Of a DNA stretch of 64,000 bases, positions 33,610-41,345 are shown piece by piece; the stretch's first letter is position 1; every line of letters begins with the position of its first letter. Origin of the DNA: Paenibacillus sp. HB172176. GTDB lineage: Bacteria; Bacillota; Bacilli; Paenibacillales; Paenibacillaceae. Under the pieces are notes generated by a model, which ran no database searches, had not been told where the DNA came from, and saw only the letters and a program-made list of their open reading frames with translations. A program made the translations under genes and the position numbers. The stretch spans positions 91,830 through 155,829 of the forward strand of contig NZ_JAATHD010000016.1 of the NCBI RefSeq assembly GCF_011947265.1, in the 5' to 3' direction.

Positions 33610-34599
33610 TCATTTCCTGTTAATTTCTGCAGAAATCGAGTCAGTCAATTTGCCTTGAATCGCAACTCTGGCTTGCCGAACGGCGTTTTTGACCGCGACG
33701 ACATCCGAAGAGCCGTGGCATTTCACCACGAGTCCGTTCAGTCCAAGAAGCGGCGCTCCGCCATGCTCCTTGTAGTCCATCTTCTTCCTCAGCTGTCTCA
33801 GTCTTGGCAGCATGATGGCCGCAGCCAGCTTGGTCATCATCGATTGTCCGAAAGCATCCTTCAGCGAGCTGAAGATGGTGCCCGCCGCGCCTTCCATCGC
33901 CTTAAGCATAATGTTGCCCGCAAAGCCGTCGCAGATGAGCACGTCGCAGTTTCTTGTAAGCACGTCTCTTGCTTCCACGTTGCCGATAAAATGGATCGGC
34001 GCCTGCTCCAGGAGCTCATAAGCGATCTTCGTCGTCTCGTTGCCCTTCTTCGCCTCGGTTCCGACATTGAGCAGGCCGACTCTCGGCTCCTTCATGCCAT
34101 GCACCTTCGAGCGGTAGATGCTGCCCATGATTGCATATTGCCGCAGATGCTCCGGCTTCGCATCCATGTTCGCGCCAAGATCAAGAGCAAGCACGCCAAC
34201 ATCGTCCATCGTCGGCATCATCGGAGCAAGCGCCGGGCGTTCGATGCCTTCCATCCGCCCCACAACGAGGAGTCCGGTCGCCATCAGCGCGCCCGTATTG
34301 CCGGCAGACAGCATCGCATCCGCTTCCTTGTCCTTCACAAGCTGACCCGCGACAACCATGGAAGCGCTCTTCTTTCTCCTGACCGCCCTCACAGGCTCGT
34401 CGTCCGCTCCGATAACGTCATCCGCATGGCATAATTGAACATTGGCAGGCTTTTTGTCTCCAAGAAACGGCTCGATGGCCGCTTGATTGCCGACCAGCAG
34501 CAATTCCGTATCCGGCCATTCCTCAGCCGCGGCCAGCGCGCCCTTAACAATTAATTCGGGCGCGTGATCGCCTCCCATCGCATCAATCGCGATCCGCAA
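33610..34599 (-). CDS. plsX: PlsX, acyl-ACP:phosphate acyltransferase
   Basis: 329 residues starting MRIAIDAMGGDHAPELIVKGA, the hallmark of PlsX. It makes acyl-phosphate for PlsY in phospholipid synthesis. Other conserved parts are SAGNTGALMATGLLVVGR, LALDLGANMDAKPEHL, LLNVGTEAKKGNE and DVLICDGFAGNIMLKAMEG. Its start overlaps the fapR stop by 17 nt. Confidence 0.97.
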   Translation of the reverse strand: MRIAIDAMGGDHAPELIVKGALAAAEEWPDTELLLVGNQAAIEPFLGDKKPANVQLCHADDVIGADDEPVRAVRRKKSASMVVAGQLVKDKEADAMLSAGNTGALMATGLLVVGRMEGIERPALAPMMPTMDDVGVLALDLGANMDAKPEHLRQYAIMGSIYRSKVHGMKEPRVGLLNVGTEAKKGNETTKIAYELLEQAPIHFIGNVEARDVLTRNCDVLICDGFAGNIMLKAMEGAAGTIFSSLKDAFGQSMMTKLAAAIMLPRLRQLRKKMDYKEHGGAPLLGLNGLVVKCHGSSDVVAVKNAVRQARVAIQGKLTDSISAEINRK

Positions 34600-35188
34600 T
34601 GGCTTCTCCTCCTTCAGCTTCCGATTCTCCAGCGGATCTATATATCACGAAATTCCCTTGAAACACCATTTCATCGCCGACATAAGTGAACAGCTCCACC
34701 TTCGACTTGCTGCGTTCGCCCGAGATTGAGCGCACATACGCTTTGGCAATACATTTCTCCCCCAGCTTCACGGGGCGAATGAACCGGATGTCGGCAGTCA
34801 CCGTGAGCGCGATCGCATCGTCAATAACGGCTACTGCAAGCGAGTTCGCTTGAGCGAATACATGATGGCCCCTTGCAATCGACGTTCTCGAGAATACATG
34901 CTCTTCCCGAATTTCGAATATCGAAATGCCGCTTTTGTCCAGCTCCAAATCAACAATTTCGCCGATGACCTCATGCAGAGGCAGGGAGCGCACCGAATCA
35001 TAAGACCGCTCCGCCATCAGCTTCAGCCTCTCCCGCAATTCGGGAATGCCTAGCTCCAGCCGGTCAAGCCGAATTGTTTGAATGCTCACCTTCAATAGAC
35101 GGGTAAGCTCCCGGTCGGTGATGAACGGATTCTCTTCTATGTATTGGGTAAGCCGCTGATGCCTCTGGCGTTTGGGCATTCGTTCCAT
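34583..35188 (-). CDS. fapR: FapR, malonyl-CoA-responsive repressor of lipid synthesis
   Basis: About 201 residues from ATG 35188 (MERMPKRQRHQRLTQYIEEN), with AAAGG about 11 nt upstream. An N-terminal HTH (FITDRELTRLLKVSIQTIRLDRLEL) is joined to a hot-dog effector domain (FSRTSIARGHHVFAQANSLAVAVID). In Bacillus FapR binds malonyl-CoA and releases its operators upstream of the fap regulon. A matching 17-bp operator overlaps the start region of this gene, so the operon is probably autoregulated. Confidence 0.96.
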   Translation of the reverse strand: MERMPKRQRHQRLTQYIEENPFITDRELTRLLKVSIQTIRLDRLELGIPELRERLKLMAERSYDSVRSLPLHEVIGEIVDLELDKSGISIFEIREEHVFSRTSIARGHHVFAQANSLAVAVIDDAIALTVTADIRFIRPVKLGEKCIAKAYVRSISGERSKSKVELFTYVGDEMVFQGNFVIYRSAGESEAEGGEAIADRD

Positions 35189-35236
35189 GCTGGGCACCGC
35201 CTTTATCGGAATGTTCTACAAATTCCTTCAATCTTC

Positions 35237-35253
35237 TTATCACCTGGTACTAA
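35237..35253. promoter_or_regulatory. FapR operator
   Basis: TTATCACCTGGTACTAA (plus strand) is a near-palindrome closely matching the known FapR box, of the form TTAGTACC...GGTACTAA around the centre. It lies about 6 nt downstream of the fapR minus-10, where a bound repressor would block transcription start. Confidence 0.85.
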
Positions 35254-35257
35254 TTTT

Positions 35258-35286
35258 AGTATATGAAAAAACGTATCCAAACGCAA
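35258..35286 (-). promoter_or_regulatory. Sigma-A promoter of the fapR operon
   Basis: Minus strand: minus-35 TTGCGT (35286-35281), 17-bp spacer, minus-10 TATACT (35263-35258). The FapR operator follows directly. Confidence 0.7.
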
Positions 35287-35350
35287 TGAAATGCATGGAA
35301 TCGGCTCATTGCATTCGAATAGCGCAGTTCTGTTCTCATGGTCTTGAACT

Positions 35351-35384
35351 TAAAATAGCACTCCACCGCAAGATGAAGTGCTAT
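35351..35384 (-). terminator. Terminator after rpmF
   Basis: Minus strand: ATAGCACT (35384-35377) pairs with AGTGCTAT (35362-35355), followed by TTTT. It separates yceD-rpmF from the fapR operon. Confidence 0.82.
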
Positions 35385-35398
35385 CGATGAAATCACCA

Positions 35399-35572
35399 TT
35401 ATTGAGAAATGATCTCTTTTGTTTTGTAATAACCACATACTTTACATACATGGTGACCCAGTTTAAGCTCTCCGCATTGCTCGCATTTCACCATGCCCGG
35501 CACCGCCAGCTTGAAATGAGTGCGACGCTTGTCGCGGCGTGTCTTGGATGTTCTACGTTGAGGTACTGCCAT
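35399..35572 (-). CDS. rpmF: 50S ribosomal protein L32
   Basis: 57 residues, read directly from the minus strand: it begins MAVPQRRTSKTRRDKRRTHF and continues with the zinc-ribbon cysteines MVKCEQCGELK and HHVCKVCGYYK, ending TKEIISQ. All four cysteines (CxxC, CxxC) are present, so this is the zinc-binding form. GGAGGTGGG lies 4-5 nt before the ATG. It is the small gene that always follows yceD. Confidence 0.97.
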   Translation of the reverse strand: MAVPQRRTSKTRRDKRRTHFKLAVPGMVKCEQCGELKLGHHVCKVCGYYKTKEIISQ

Positions 35573-35604
35573 CTATCCCACCTCCTTCACAAAATCAATG
35601 AATG

Positions 35605-36129
35605 CTACTCCTTGAAAAAATCCTTCAACGCCGCAAATCGGACATCGACTCGCTCGTTGTTGCATCCGCAGGCTTTCTCATTGAGATTCTGCCCGCAGGT
35701 TTGACATAATCCCTTGCAATTCTGATCGCAGAGCGGCGCGAAAGGCATGAACAATTGAAGCGCTTCTTCCAGATAAGGCAACAAGTTCAACCGATCTCCC
35801 GCTACTTCGACAAAATCATTATCCGCTTCCGCTTCCTCCGCTTCACCGTCCGTCTCTTCCTTGGCGGCGGGCGCGAATTGCTCGAAGAAAGGAATGGACA
35901 CGCGTTCCTTCACAGGCTCCAAACAACGGGAGCAGGCCAGTTCCAGATCAGCGGTCAGCATGCCTTCCGCCGTTATATATCCTTCATGTCCCGTAACCTC
36001 CAGCGATACATGCAGAGGCCCAGAATGATAAACGTCCCCTCGTCCTTTGAACAGATCGCTGACATCCAGCTTCTCGTTAAGGGTCGCCTTCAGCCCTTTG
36101 TTCATCATCTCTTGCATTCTAAACTGCAT
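35605..36129 (-). CDS. yceD: YceD/DUF177 family protein
   Basis: 174 residues. Conserved features are the CSRCLEP motif near residue 66, an acidic stretch (ETDGEAEEAEAD) and the C-terminal CDQNCKGLCQTCGQNLNEKACGC cluster, which may bind zinc. The family is linked to 23S rRNA accumulation in plants and bacteria. It is 32 nt upstream of rpmF and has a good sigma-A promoter. Confidence 0.93.
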   Translation of the reverse strand: MQFRMQEMMNKGLKATLNEKLDVSDLFKGRGDVYHSGPLHVSLEVTGHEGYITAEGMLTADLELACSRCLEPVKERVSIPFFEQFAPAAKEETDGEAEEAEADNDFVEVAGDRLNLLPYLEEALQLFMPFAPLCDQNCKGLCQTCGQNLNEKACGCNNERVDVRFAALKDFFKE

Positions 36130-36155
36130 TTAATCACCCCAAACAAACAAAGATT

Positions 36156-36185
36156 ATTATATCTATTCATGAAGCGGTTTGTCAA
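36156..36185 (-). promoter_or_regulatory. Sigma-A promoter for yceD-rpmF
   Basis: Minus strand: minus-35 TTGACA (36185-36180), 18-bp spacer, perfect minus-10 TATAAT (36161-36156). About 25 nt before the yceD ATG. Confidence 0.8.
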
Positions 36186-36258
36186 CAATTTCATGCGGGC
36201 ATCGTCAGAGATATGATATAGTAATGCCAGCAGAAAATTCAAGAGGGGAAGGAAGCCT

Positions 36259-37503
36259 ATGCGCGCTGTCGGCGTCATCGTCGAATATAATCCATTCCAT
36301 AACGGACATTACTATCATTTGCAGCAATCTCGCAAAATAACAGAAGCTGAAGCCGTCGTCGCCGTTATGAGCGGCCATTTCCTCCAGCGCGGCGAGCCCG
36401 CCATGGCGGACAAATGGACAAGAACGCGCATGGCGCTCGCCGGAGGCTGCGATCTTGTTATCGAGCTTCCGGTCGCTTATGCGACGCAGGCCGCCGAGTG
36501 GTTCGCCTACGGCGCCGTATCGCTGCTGGAGGCGACGGGCGCGGTTGATTCATTCTGCTTCGGAACCGAAAGCGGGGAGCTGGCTCCGCTGCAGATCGCC
36601 GCCAAGCTGCTGGCGAAGGAGCCTCCCGCCTTTCAAGCGCTGCTCAGAGAGCAGCTTGAGACGGGCGGCAGCTATCCGAGCGCGTACAGCTCGGCCGTCG
36701 CTTCTTTCCTTAAGGATTCCGGCGCGGAAGAAGCCTCCGGATTTCCGTTCGATAGGCCGAACCATACGCTCGGCTTGCATTATTTGCTCGCGCATGAACG
36801 CATCGGGAGCGTCATGCGGCCGTACACCATCGCCAGGGAAAAGTCGCAATACAATCAGCAGACGATTACCGATGGACGCATCGCTAGCGCGACAGCTCTT
36901 CGAAAGCTGCTGTTCGAGGAGCAGTCGCTGGAGGAGCTGTTCAGCTTCGTGCCGGATAGCACCGCGCGCATCCTGTCGCAGAGCTGGTCGGAGGGCTGGC
37001 GTCCGGCAAGCTGGCCCTCCTTCATGAAGCCGCTGCTGCATCGCTTGTTATCATGCAAGCCGTCCGAGCTTGCAGACCATTATGAGATAGCCGAGGGACT
37101 CGAGCATCGCATTCTGAACGCTCTCCCTCAGCTGGAGCAGCTTCAGTTCGAGCCGCTGCTTGCCATGCTGAAGACCAAGCGCTATACGCGCACGAAGCTT
37201 CAGCGCGCCTTAACATCCGTTCTTCTCGGCCACCTCAAGTCCGATTTCACGAGAGAGAAGCTTGCCGCCGGTGTTCAATACATCAGAGTGCTCGGCTTCA
37301 CGGAGAGGGGGCAAGCGCTGCTGAAGCGCATGCGAAGCACCGCATCTCTTCCCATCTTGCTCAGCGCGGCAAGAGCGCCCGAGCCTTATCGTTATCTGGA
37401 GCTGGACACGCGGGCAAGCAATCTCTACATACTCGGCAGACCGGGCTCTTGCGAGGCTTCCCAGTTGTTCCGAGATTTCCGCGACGCACCGATCCGAATC
37501 TAA
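36259..37503 (+). CDS. tmcAL: TmcAL (YlbM), tRNA(Met) cytidine acetate ligase
   Basis: 414 residues. A nucleotidyltransferase-like domain begins MRAVGVIVEYNPFHNGHYYH (HxGH-type motif at NPFHNGH), with MSGHFLQRGEPAMADKWTR and PFDRPNHTLGLHYL. TmcAL makes N4-acetylcytidine at the wobble position of elongator tRNA(Met) from acetate and ATP. GGAAGGA precedes the ATG. It is divergent from yceD and its stop codon overlaps that of the convergent Lon-like protease gene. Confidence 0.92.
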   Translation: MRAVGVIVEYNPFHNGHYYHLQQSRKITEAEAVVAVMSGHFLQRGEPAMADKWTRTRMALAGGCDLVIELPVAYATQAAEWFAYGAVSLLEATGAVDSFCFGTESGELAPLQIAAKLLAKEPPAFQALLREQLETGGSYPSAYSSAVASFLKDSGAEEASGFPFDRPNHTLGLHYLLAHERIGSVMRPYTIAREKSQYNQQTITDGRIASATALRKLLFEEQSLEELFSFVPDSTARILSQSWSEGWRPASWPSFMKPLLHRLLSCKPSELADHYEIAEGLEHRILNALPQLEQLQFEPLLAMLKTKRYTRTKLQRALTSVLLGHLKSDFTREKLAAGVQYIRVLGFTERGQALLKRMRSTASLPILLSAARAPEPYRYLELDTRASNLYILGRPGSCEASQLFRDFRDAPIRI

Positions 37504-38270
37504 TGCGTCTCCGCGAAGGAAGCGATCGCAGCAATCGCTTCCTTCAAGCTTCCAACGCCAACGATCTTCATCGAGGAGCCGATCGCCTTCGCTTCCTTCC
37601 GCGCTGCCTTCTCATTCTCCTTTGGCACAAGAAAGAGCTGCGCGCCTTCCTCGCTTGTGCTTACTACCTTCTGTTTAATGCCGCCGATTGCTCCAACCCT
37701 GCCCTCCGTCGTTATCGTACCGGTTGCCGCTATTCGCTCTCCGGCCGTCATATCCCCCTCCGTCAGCAAATCCACGGCGGCCAGCGCGAACACCAGCCCT
37801 GCGGACGGACCGCCAATCTCGCCGGCAGAGATCGAGATTGTTTGCTCCGTTTGCTCGGGAGTTACCTTCCCTTGCACGATTGAATAAGAGATTCCGACAT
37901 AGCGGTAAGCCGCTTCCACAGCCTCGCTCTGCGACTCCTTCATTACTTCCGATACCCGCTCGGCATATTGCTGCTGCGACAAGCCTTGGAAGACATCCTT
38001 CCTGCGATACACATCCACCTTGGAATCAAAAGCGGCTTTGAGCGCCCCCCATACATTCGTATCCGTCAGCTTAACCGCAGTGAGCAGCCATTTCCCTTCG
38101 CTTTGTACGTCTTCTCCGTCTTGCATGGCAATCATTCCGTTCACCGGAGCCGCAATGCCCGGCTTATAGAGCACAAGCGGGGTCGGCGCATAGAGCAGCA
38201 GCCACATCAAGAATGCGGTAAGCGCGGCTGACAGCAACGATCTCCGTGCAACCAGCGTCCCCTCCTTCAA
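37500..38270 (-). CDS. YlbL/SepM-type membrane-anchored Lon-like protease, lacking the PDZ domain
   Basis: 256 residues from TTG. One N-terminal membrane segment (SLLSAALTAFLMWLLLYAP) leads to an extracellular region. The C-terminal Lon-like S16 domain has the catalytic Ser156 in EIGGPSAGLVFALA and Lys199 in GAIGGIKQKV, 43 residues apart as in Lon. Bacillus YlbL is about 340 residues with a PDZ domain between anchor and protease. Here the segment after the helix-rich part (KESQSEAVEAAYRYVGISYS) runs straight into the protease domain, so the PDZ domain is missing. The start is uncertain: the SD-like GAAGGAGG lies inside the first codons. Confidence 0.85.
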   Translation of the reverse strand: MKEGTLVARRSLLSAALTAFLMWLLLYAPTPLVLYKPGIAAPVNGMIAMQDGEDVQSEGKWLLTAVKLTDTNVWGALKAAFDSKVDVYRRKDVFQGLSQQQYAERVSEVMKESQSEAVEAAYRYVGISYSIVQGKVTPEQTEQTISISAGEIGGPSAGLVFALAAVDLLTEGDMTAGERIAATGTITTEGRVGAIGGIKQKVVSTSEEGAQLFLVPKENEKAARKEAKAIGSSMKIVGVGSLKEAIAAIASFAETH

Positions 38271-38356
38271 TGCCCATCCCTCCGTTTCAGCCCAATTGAT
38301 CTGGACTGGTCTAACTCCGCTCCCCTTTGCGTACTATGGAACGATAAGGATTGTCC

Positions 38357-39649
38357 ATGAACGCCGAGGAGCTGAAGCGCATGACCAAATCCGTTCTGCT
38401 TGCTTTTTGTTCGATCCTCATGGTTATTGCTATCATCCTGCAGCCAGACATCGCCTTCAAAGCCTCGCTGCAGGGCTTGAACCTATGGTGGAATATCGTC
38501 TTTCCCGGCTTGCTTCCTTTCCTGGTGCTGTACGAAATCATGCTCGCCTTCGGACTCGTGCACGGGCTGGGCGCGTTGACGAGGCCTGTCATGGGTCGCT
38601 TGTTCAAGCTGCCCGGAGAGGGCGCTGCGGCGATAGCCGTCGGCTGGCTAGGAGGATATCCCGCCGGGGCCGAAGCGGTATCCTCGCTGCGCAAGCGGGA
38701 GCTAGTGTCCCGCGAACAGGGCCAAAGCCTGCTTGCTCTCTCGCATATGCCGAGTCCAATGTTCATGCTCGTTATCATCCCCGCCGGCTTTCTGCATAAG
38801 CCGATTGTCGGCCTTATCATCGCTTCCGCAGTGTGGTTATCGGCAGCATGGCTGATGCTCTTGAATCGTTTGTTTCTGGCCAAAACAAAAAAAAAACCTC
38901 CTCAGACAGAGCATATCCCGGCCTCTGCCTCGGAAACGCCCGGCGAACCCGATCACGCAAGCCGTCGCTCGAAGAATCGACTCGAGCTTCTGACCGGAGC
39001 CGGCAAAGCGATGCAAGCAGGCCGGGAAGCAGACGGCCGCAGCTTCGGCAAGGTGCTGGGCGATTCCGTCTCCGAGAGCGTGCAGAAGCTTATGCTCATC
39101 GGCGGCTTCATGATCTTCGCGTCTCTGCTCGCCAAGCTTGCCGAGCCATTGTTCGCGCATCTGCTGCATCGAAGCAGCTACGAGCTAATCTCCGCCTCGC
39201 TTGTGGAGAGCCACCTCGGCGCTTATGCGGCTTCGGTAATGAACGCTCCCGGCGTTAATCTTGTTCTCATCTGCTCGTCAATCGCAGCCGTCCTGGCATG
39301 GAGTGGTTTCAGCGGCGCGCTTCAGGTCGGTTACGCCATCTCGGGCACCGATCTGCGGCTGCTGCCTTTCATCGTCTTCCGTTTGAATCATGCCATGCAT
39401 GCTTTCGCTGCTACGATTCTGCTTTGGAAGCCGATGAACGCTTTCATGGTTTGGCTGAGCGATCAAGCGGCGCCTTCCTTCGCGGGCGCGCCTCTTCAAT
39501 CCGCGCGCCTGGCCGACTCCTTGCTTGGCGCCGCGGGCGGAGGCCTGTTGCCGACTTTATGGCTGTTTTCAATCAGTGCAGCGGCCATTCTAGCCGCGCC
39601 TGCCGCTCTACTTGCCTTAGGCGCTGCACTGCGGAGCGGCCGCCGTTAA
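38357..39649 (+). CDS. ylbJ: YlbJ, sporulation integral membrane protein
   Basis: 430 residues from ATG 38357, with AAGGA 6 nt upstream. Several hydrophobic segments are visible (SVLLAFCSILMVIAIIL, IVFPGLLPFLVLYEIMLAF, LIIASAVWLSAAWLMLL, LLPTLWLFSISAAAILAAP), with two Gate/nucleoside-recognition-like parts. A Lys/Pro/Glu-rich loop spans about 180-225. In Bacillus it is a sigma-E-dependent forespore-envelope protein needed for normal spores. Its TAA overlaps the stop codon of convergent coaD. Confidence 0.9.
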   Translation: MNAEELKRMTKSVLLAFCSILMVIAIILQPDIAFKASLQGLNLWWNIVFPGLLPFLVLYEIMLAFGLVHGLGALTRPVMGRLFKLPGEGAAAIAVGWLGGYPAGAEAVSSLRKRELVSREQGQSLLALSHMPSPMFMLVIIPAGFLHKPIVGLIIASAVWLSAAWLMLLNRLFLAKTKKKPPQTEHIPASASETPGEPDHASRRSKNRLELLTGAGKAMQAGREADGRSFGKVLGDSVSESVQKLMLIGGFMIFASLLAKLAEPLFAHLLHRSSYELISASLVESHLGAYAASVMNAPGVNLVLICSSIAAVLAWSGFSGALQVGYAISGTDLRLLPFIVFRLNHAMHAFAATILLWKPMNAFMVWLSDQAAPSFAGAPLQSARLADSLLGAAGGGLLPTLWLFSISAAAILAAPAALLALGAALRSGRR

Positions 39650-40221
39650 TTTCTGCCGTGCTTCTCCGCGTATTTCGCCTTCAACGCATGCTCCACCTCT
39701 GGCGGAACCAGCACGCTCACATCGCCGTCAAACATCGCGATCTCCTTCACGATACTCGAGCTTAAGTACGAAAATTTCGGGTTAGTCATCATAAACATCG
39801 TATCAATATCCTGATCAAGCAAATGATTCGTAGACGCCAGCGTCAGCTCGTATTCGAAGTCCGTCACTGAACGGATGCCGCGGATGATCACATCCGCCTG
39901 CTTCGAACGCATGTACCGCACCAGCAAATCGCGAAAGCTGTCGATTTCCACATTTTCGATATCCTGCGTCACTTCTCTCAGCAGTTCCTTGCGCTCGTCG
40001 ACCGTGAACATCGGGTTCTTGCTCGTATTGTTAAGCACCGCAACGACCAATCGGTCGAACTGCTTCGCGGAACGTTGAATAATATCCAAATGCCCATAAG
40101 TGACCGGATCGAAGCTGCCCGGATACACCGCGATCCTCTCTTTCTTGAACACCAAAGCCGGCTGATGCGTTTCATTCACGCCTTCGTTCTCATTTTTGTC
40201 CTCTTCATTCCTGTCAAGCAT
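39646..40221 (-). CDS. coaD: CoaD, phosphopantetheine adenylyltransferase, with N-terminal extension
   Basis: 191 residues against the usual 160-165. The enzyme makes dephospho-CoA. The core begins at RIAVYPGSFDPVTYGHLDI (GHxD at YGHL) and has RGIRSVTDFEYEL, TMFMMTNPKFSYLSSSIVKE and VSVLVPPEVEHALK. The first 29 residues are acidic and hydrophilic (LDRNEEDKNENEGVNE). The ATG at 40221 is backed by GGGGAG 6 nt upstream, and no internal start near the core has such a site, so the extension looks real. It overlaps rsmD by 8 nt. Confidence 0.93.
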   Translation of the reverse strand: MLDRNEEDKNENEGVNETHQPALVFKKERIAVYPGSFDPVTYGHLDIIQRSAKQFDRLVVAVLNNTSKNPMFTVDERKELLREVTQDIENVEIDSFRDLLVRYMRSKQADVIIRGIRSVTDFEYELTLASTNHLLDQDIDTMFMMTNPKFSYLSSSIVKEIAMFDGDVSVLVPPEVEHALKAKYAEKHGRN

Positions 40222-40801
40222 CGGTCTCTCCCCTATTCGGACGTTCCTCTAATTCAAAATGATATATCGAAACGGCGATATCGCCATACTTGGCTGATCT
40301 CATTAAAGTAAAAGGCCCGTCAAGCTCGCCGTACTCATGCTTCGCGTCATGCTCGACGACAATCGCGGCTCCGTCCTCCAGCATATCTTGTCTGGACAAT
40401 TCGGCCATAACCGCATCCATCGTCTTCAACCGATACGGAGGATCAAGGAACACGTACGAAAATCGGATGCCGCGCTTTGCCAGCGCCTTGAGCGCGCGTT
40501 CCGCATCATTGCGATAGATTTCTGAAGCCTCCTCCGCTCCCGCAGCCTGTACATTCGCTCGAATGACCGCTATGCTGGCCTGCTCTCTGTCTACGAAGAC
40601 GACCTTTTCCGCCCCTCTGCTCCAGGCTTCAAGACCCAGACCGCCCGTTCCGGCGAACAAATCAAGCGCTGCGCCTCCGTCGAAATAAGGACCGATCATG
40701 CTGAAAATCGCTTCCTTTACTTTATCCGTCGTCGGCCTCGTCTGATTTCCCGGCACAGCCTTCAGCATGCGTCCCTTTGCTACGCCTGCAATCACTCTCA
40801 C
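40214..40801 (-). CDS. rsmD: RsmD, 16S rRNA (guanine-966-N2)-methyltransferase
   Basis: 195 residues, SAM-dependent. It begins MRVIAGVAKGRMLKAVPGN and has TRPTTDKVKEAIFSMIG, the SAM-binding ALDLFAGTGGLGLEAWSRGA and the catalytic VFLDPPY. It precedes coaD with an overlap, the conserved ylbH-coaD pair. Confidence 0.96.
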   Translation of the reverse strand: MRVIAGVAKGRMLKAVPGNQTRPTTDKVKEAIFSMIGPYFDGGAALDLFAGTGGLGLEAWSRGAEKVVFVDREQASIAVIRANVQAAGAEEASEIYRNDAERALKALAKRGIRFSYVFLDPPYRLKTMDAVMAELSRQDMLEDGAAIVVEHDAKHEYGELDGPFTLMRSAKYGDIAVSIYHFELEERPNRGETDA

Positions 40802-41058
40802 CGCTTTTTCCCCTTTCCAACTCAGTCCCGCCTATCGTACCATATAATGCTGCTTTGAAGGAAGATGAACGACTCGTTTGCTTTTCATTAAGCAGATCCC
40901 TCTTTTCTTCATCATCAAAAAAAGTTCAGGCGTATGTATAATCTCCACGAAAGCGGACATCCTAAATTCATCGGCGTCGAAAGATGCCGTAGACAACCGC
41001 GGAGAAGACTTACGTTTCCCCATAAGCTCTTCATCCGGTTTCTCCTCTCCCATGAAAA

Positions 41059-41087
41059 GGAGCCCTAGCGATAGGGCTCCGATTTTT
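41059..41087. terminator. Strong bidirectional terminator hairpin
   Basis: GGAGCCCTA (41059-41067) pairs perfectly with TAGGGCTCC (41072-41080) over a 4-nt loop, with GATTTTTG on the plus side and TTTTC on the minus side. Confidence 0.8.
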
Positions 41088-41134
41088 GTTGATTTTATGC
41101 GGTTTGTGATTCACCTTCGTTTTCCTTCTAAGAC

Positions 41135-41161
41135 AAAAGCCCTCTTCTCACGCGAAAGGGC
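41135..41161 (-). terminator. Terminator downstream of the carbohydrate locus
   Basis: Minus strand: GCCCT (41161-41157) pairs with AGGGC (41143-41139), followed by TTTT. It lies 185 nt after the nagB-like stop and, with the neighbouring hairpin, would end the long minus-strand transcript. Confidence 0.55.
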
Positions 41162-41345
41162 CATAAATTCACCAGGCCATTTTCGAAACTTATGGAGAGC
41201 GTAGTACGCATAGTTTGTGTCGCTACCGCCCTCCCGAATCAGTTTTTCACCTCTTCAACCAGCGTCTTCATAGCTCCGATAATTTCAAGAAACCAGCTAT
41301 TTTTCACTTCTCCCATAAGAACACATGCGTATGATCATTTCGTCT

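Larger units (their letters stand above)
40802..41345. other. 544-nt gap between rsmD and the carbohydrate locus
   Basis: No gene is supported. A frame on the minus strand at 40832-41053 would encode 73 residues but has no ribosome binding site and no recognisable similarity. Two terminators lie at 41059-41087 and 41135-41161. The gap marks the boundary between core genes and the accessory locus. Confidence 0.5.

Noticed and set aside
38270..38350. Possible promoter pair between the Lon-like protease gene and ylbJ
   Set aside because: No convincing minus-10/minus-35 or sigma-E elements could be placed.
40832..41053. 73-codon minus-strand frame after rsmD
   Set aside because: No ribosome binding site, no recognisable similarity, and it begins just beyond a terminator hairpin.
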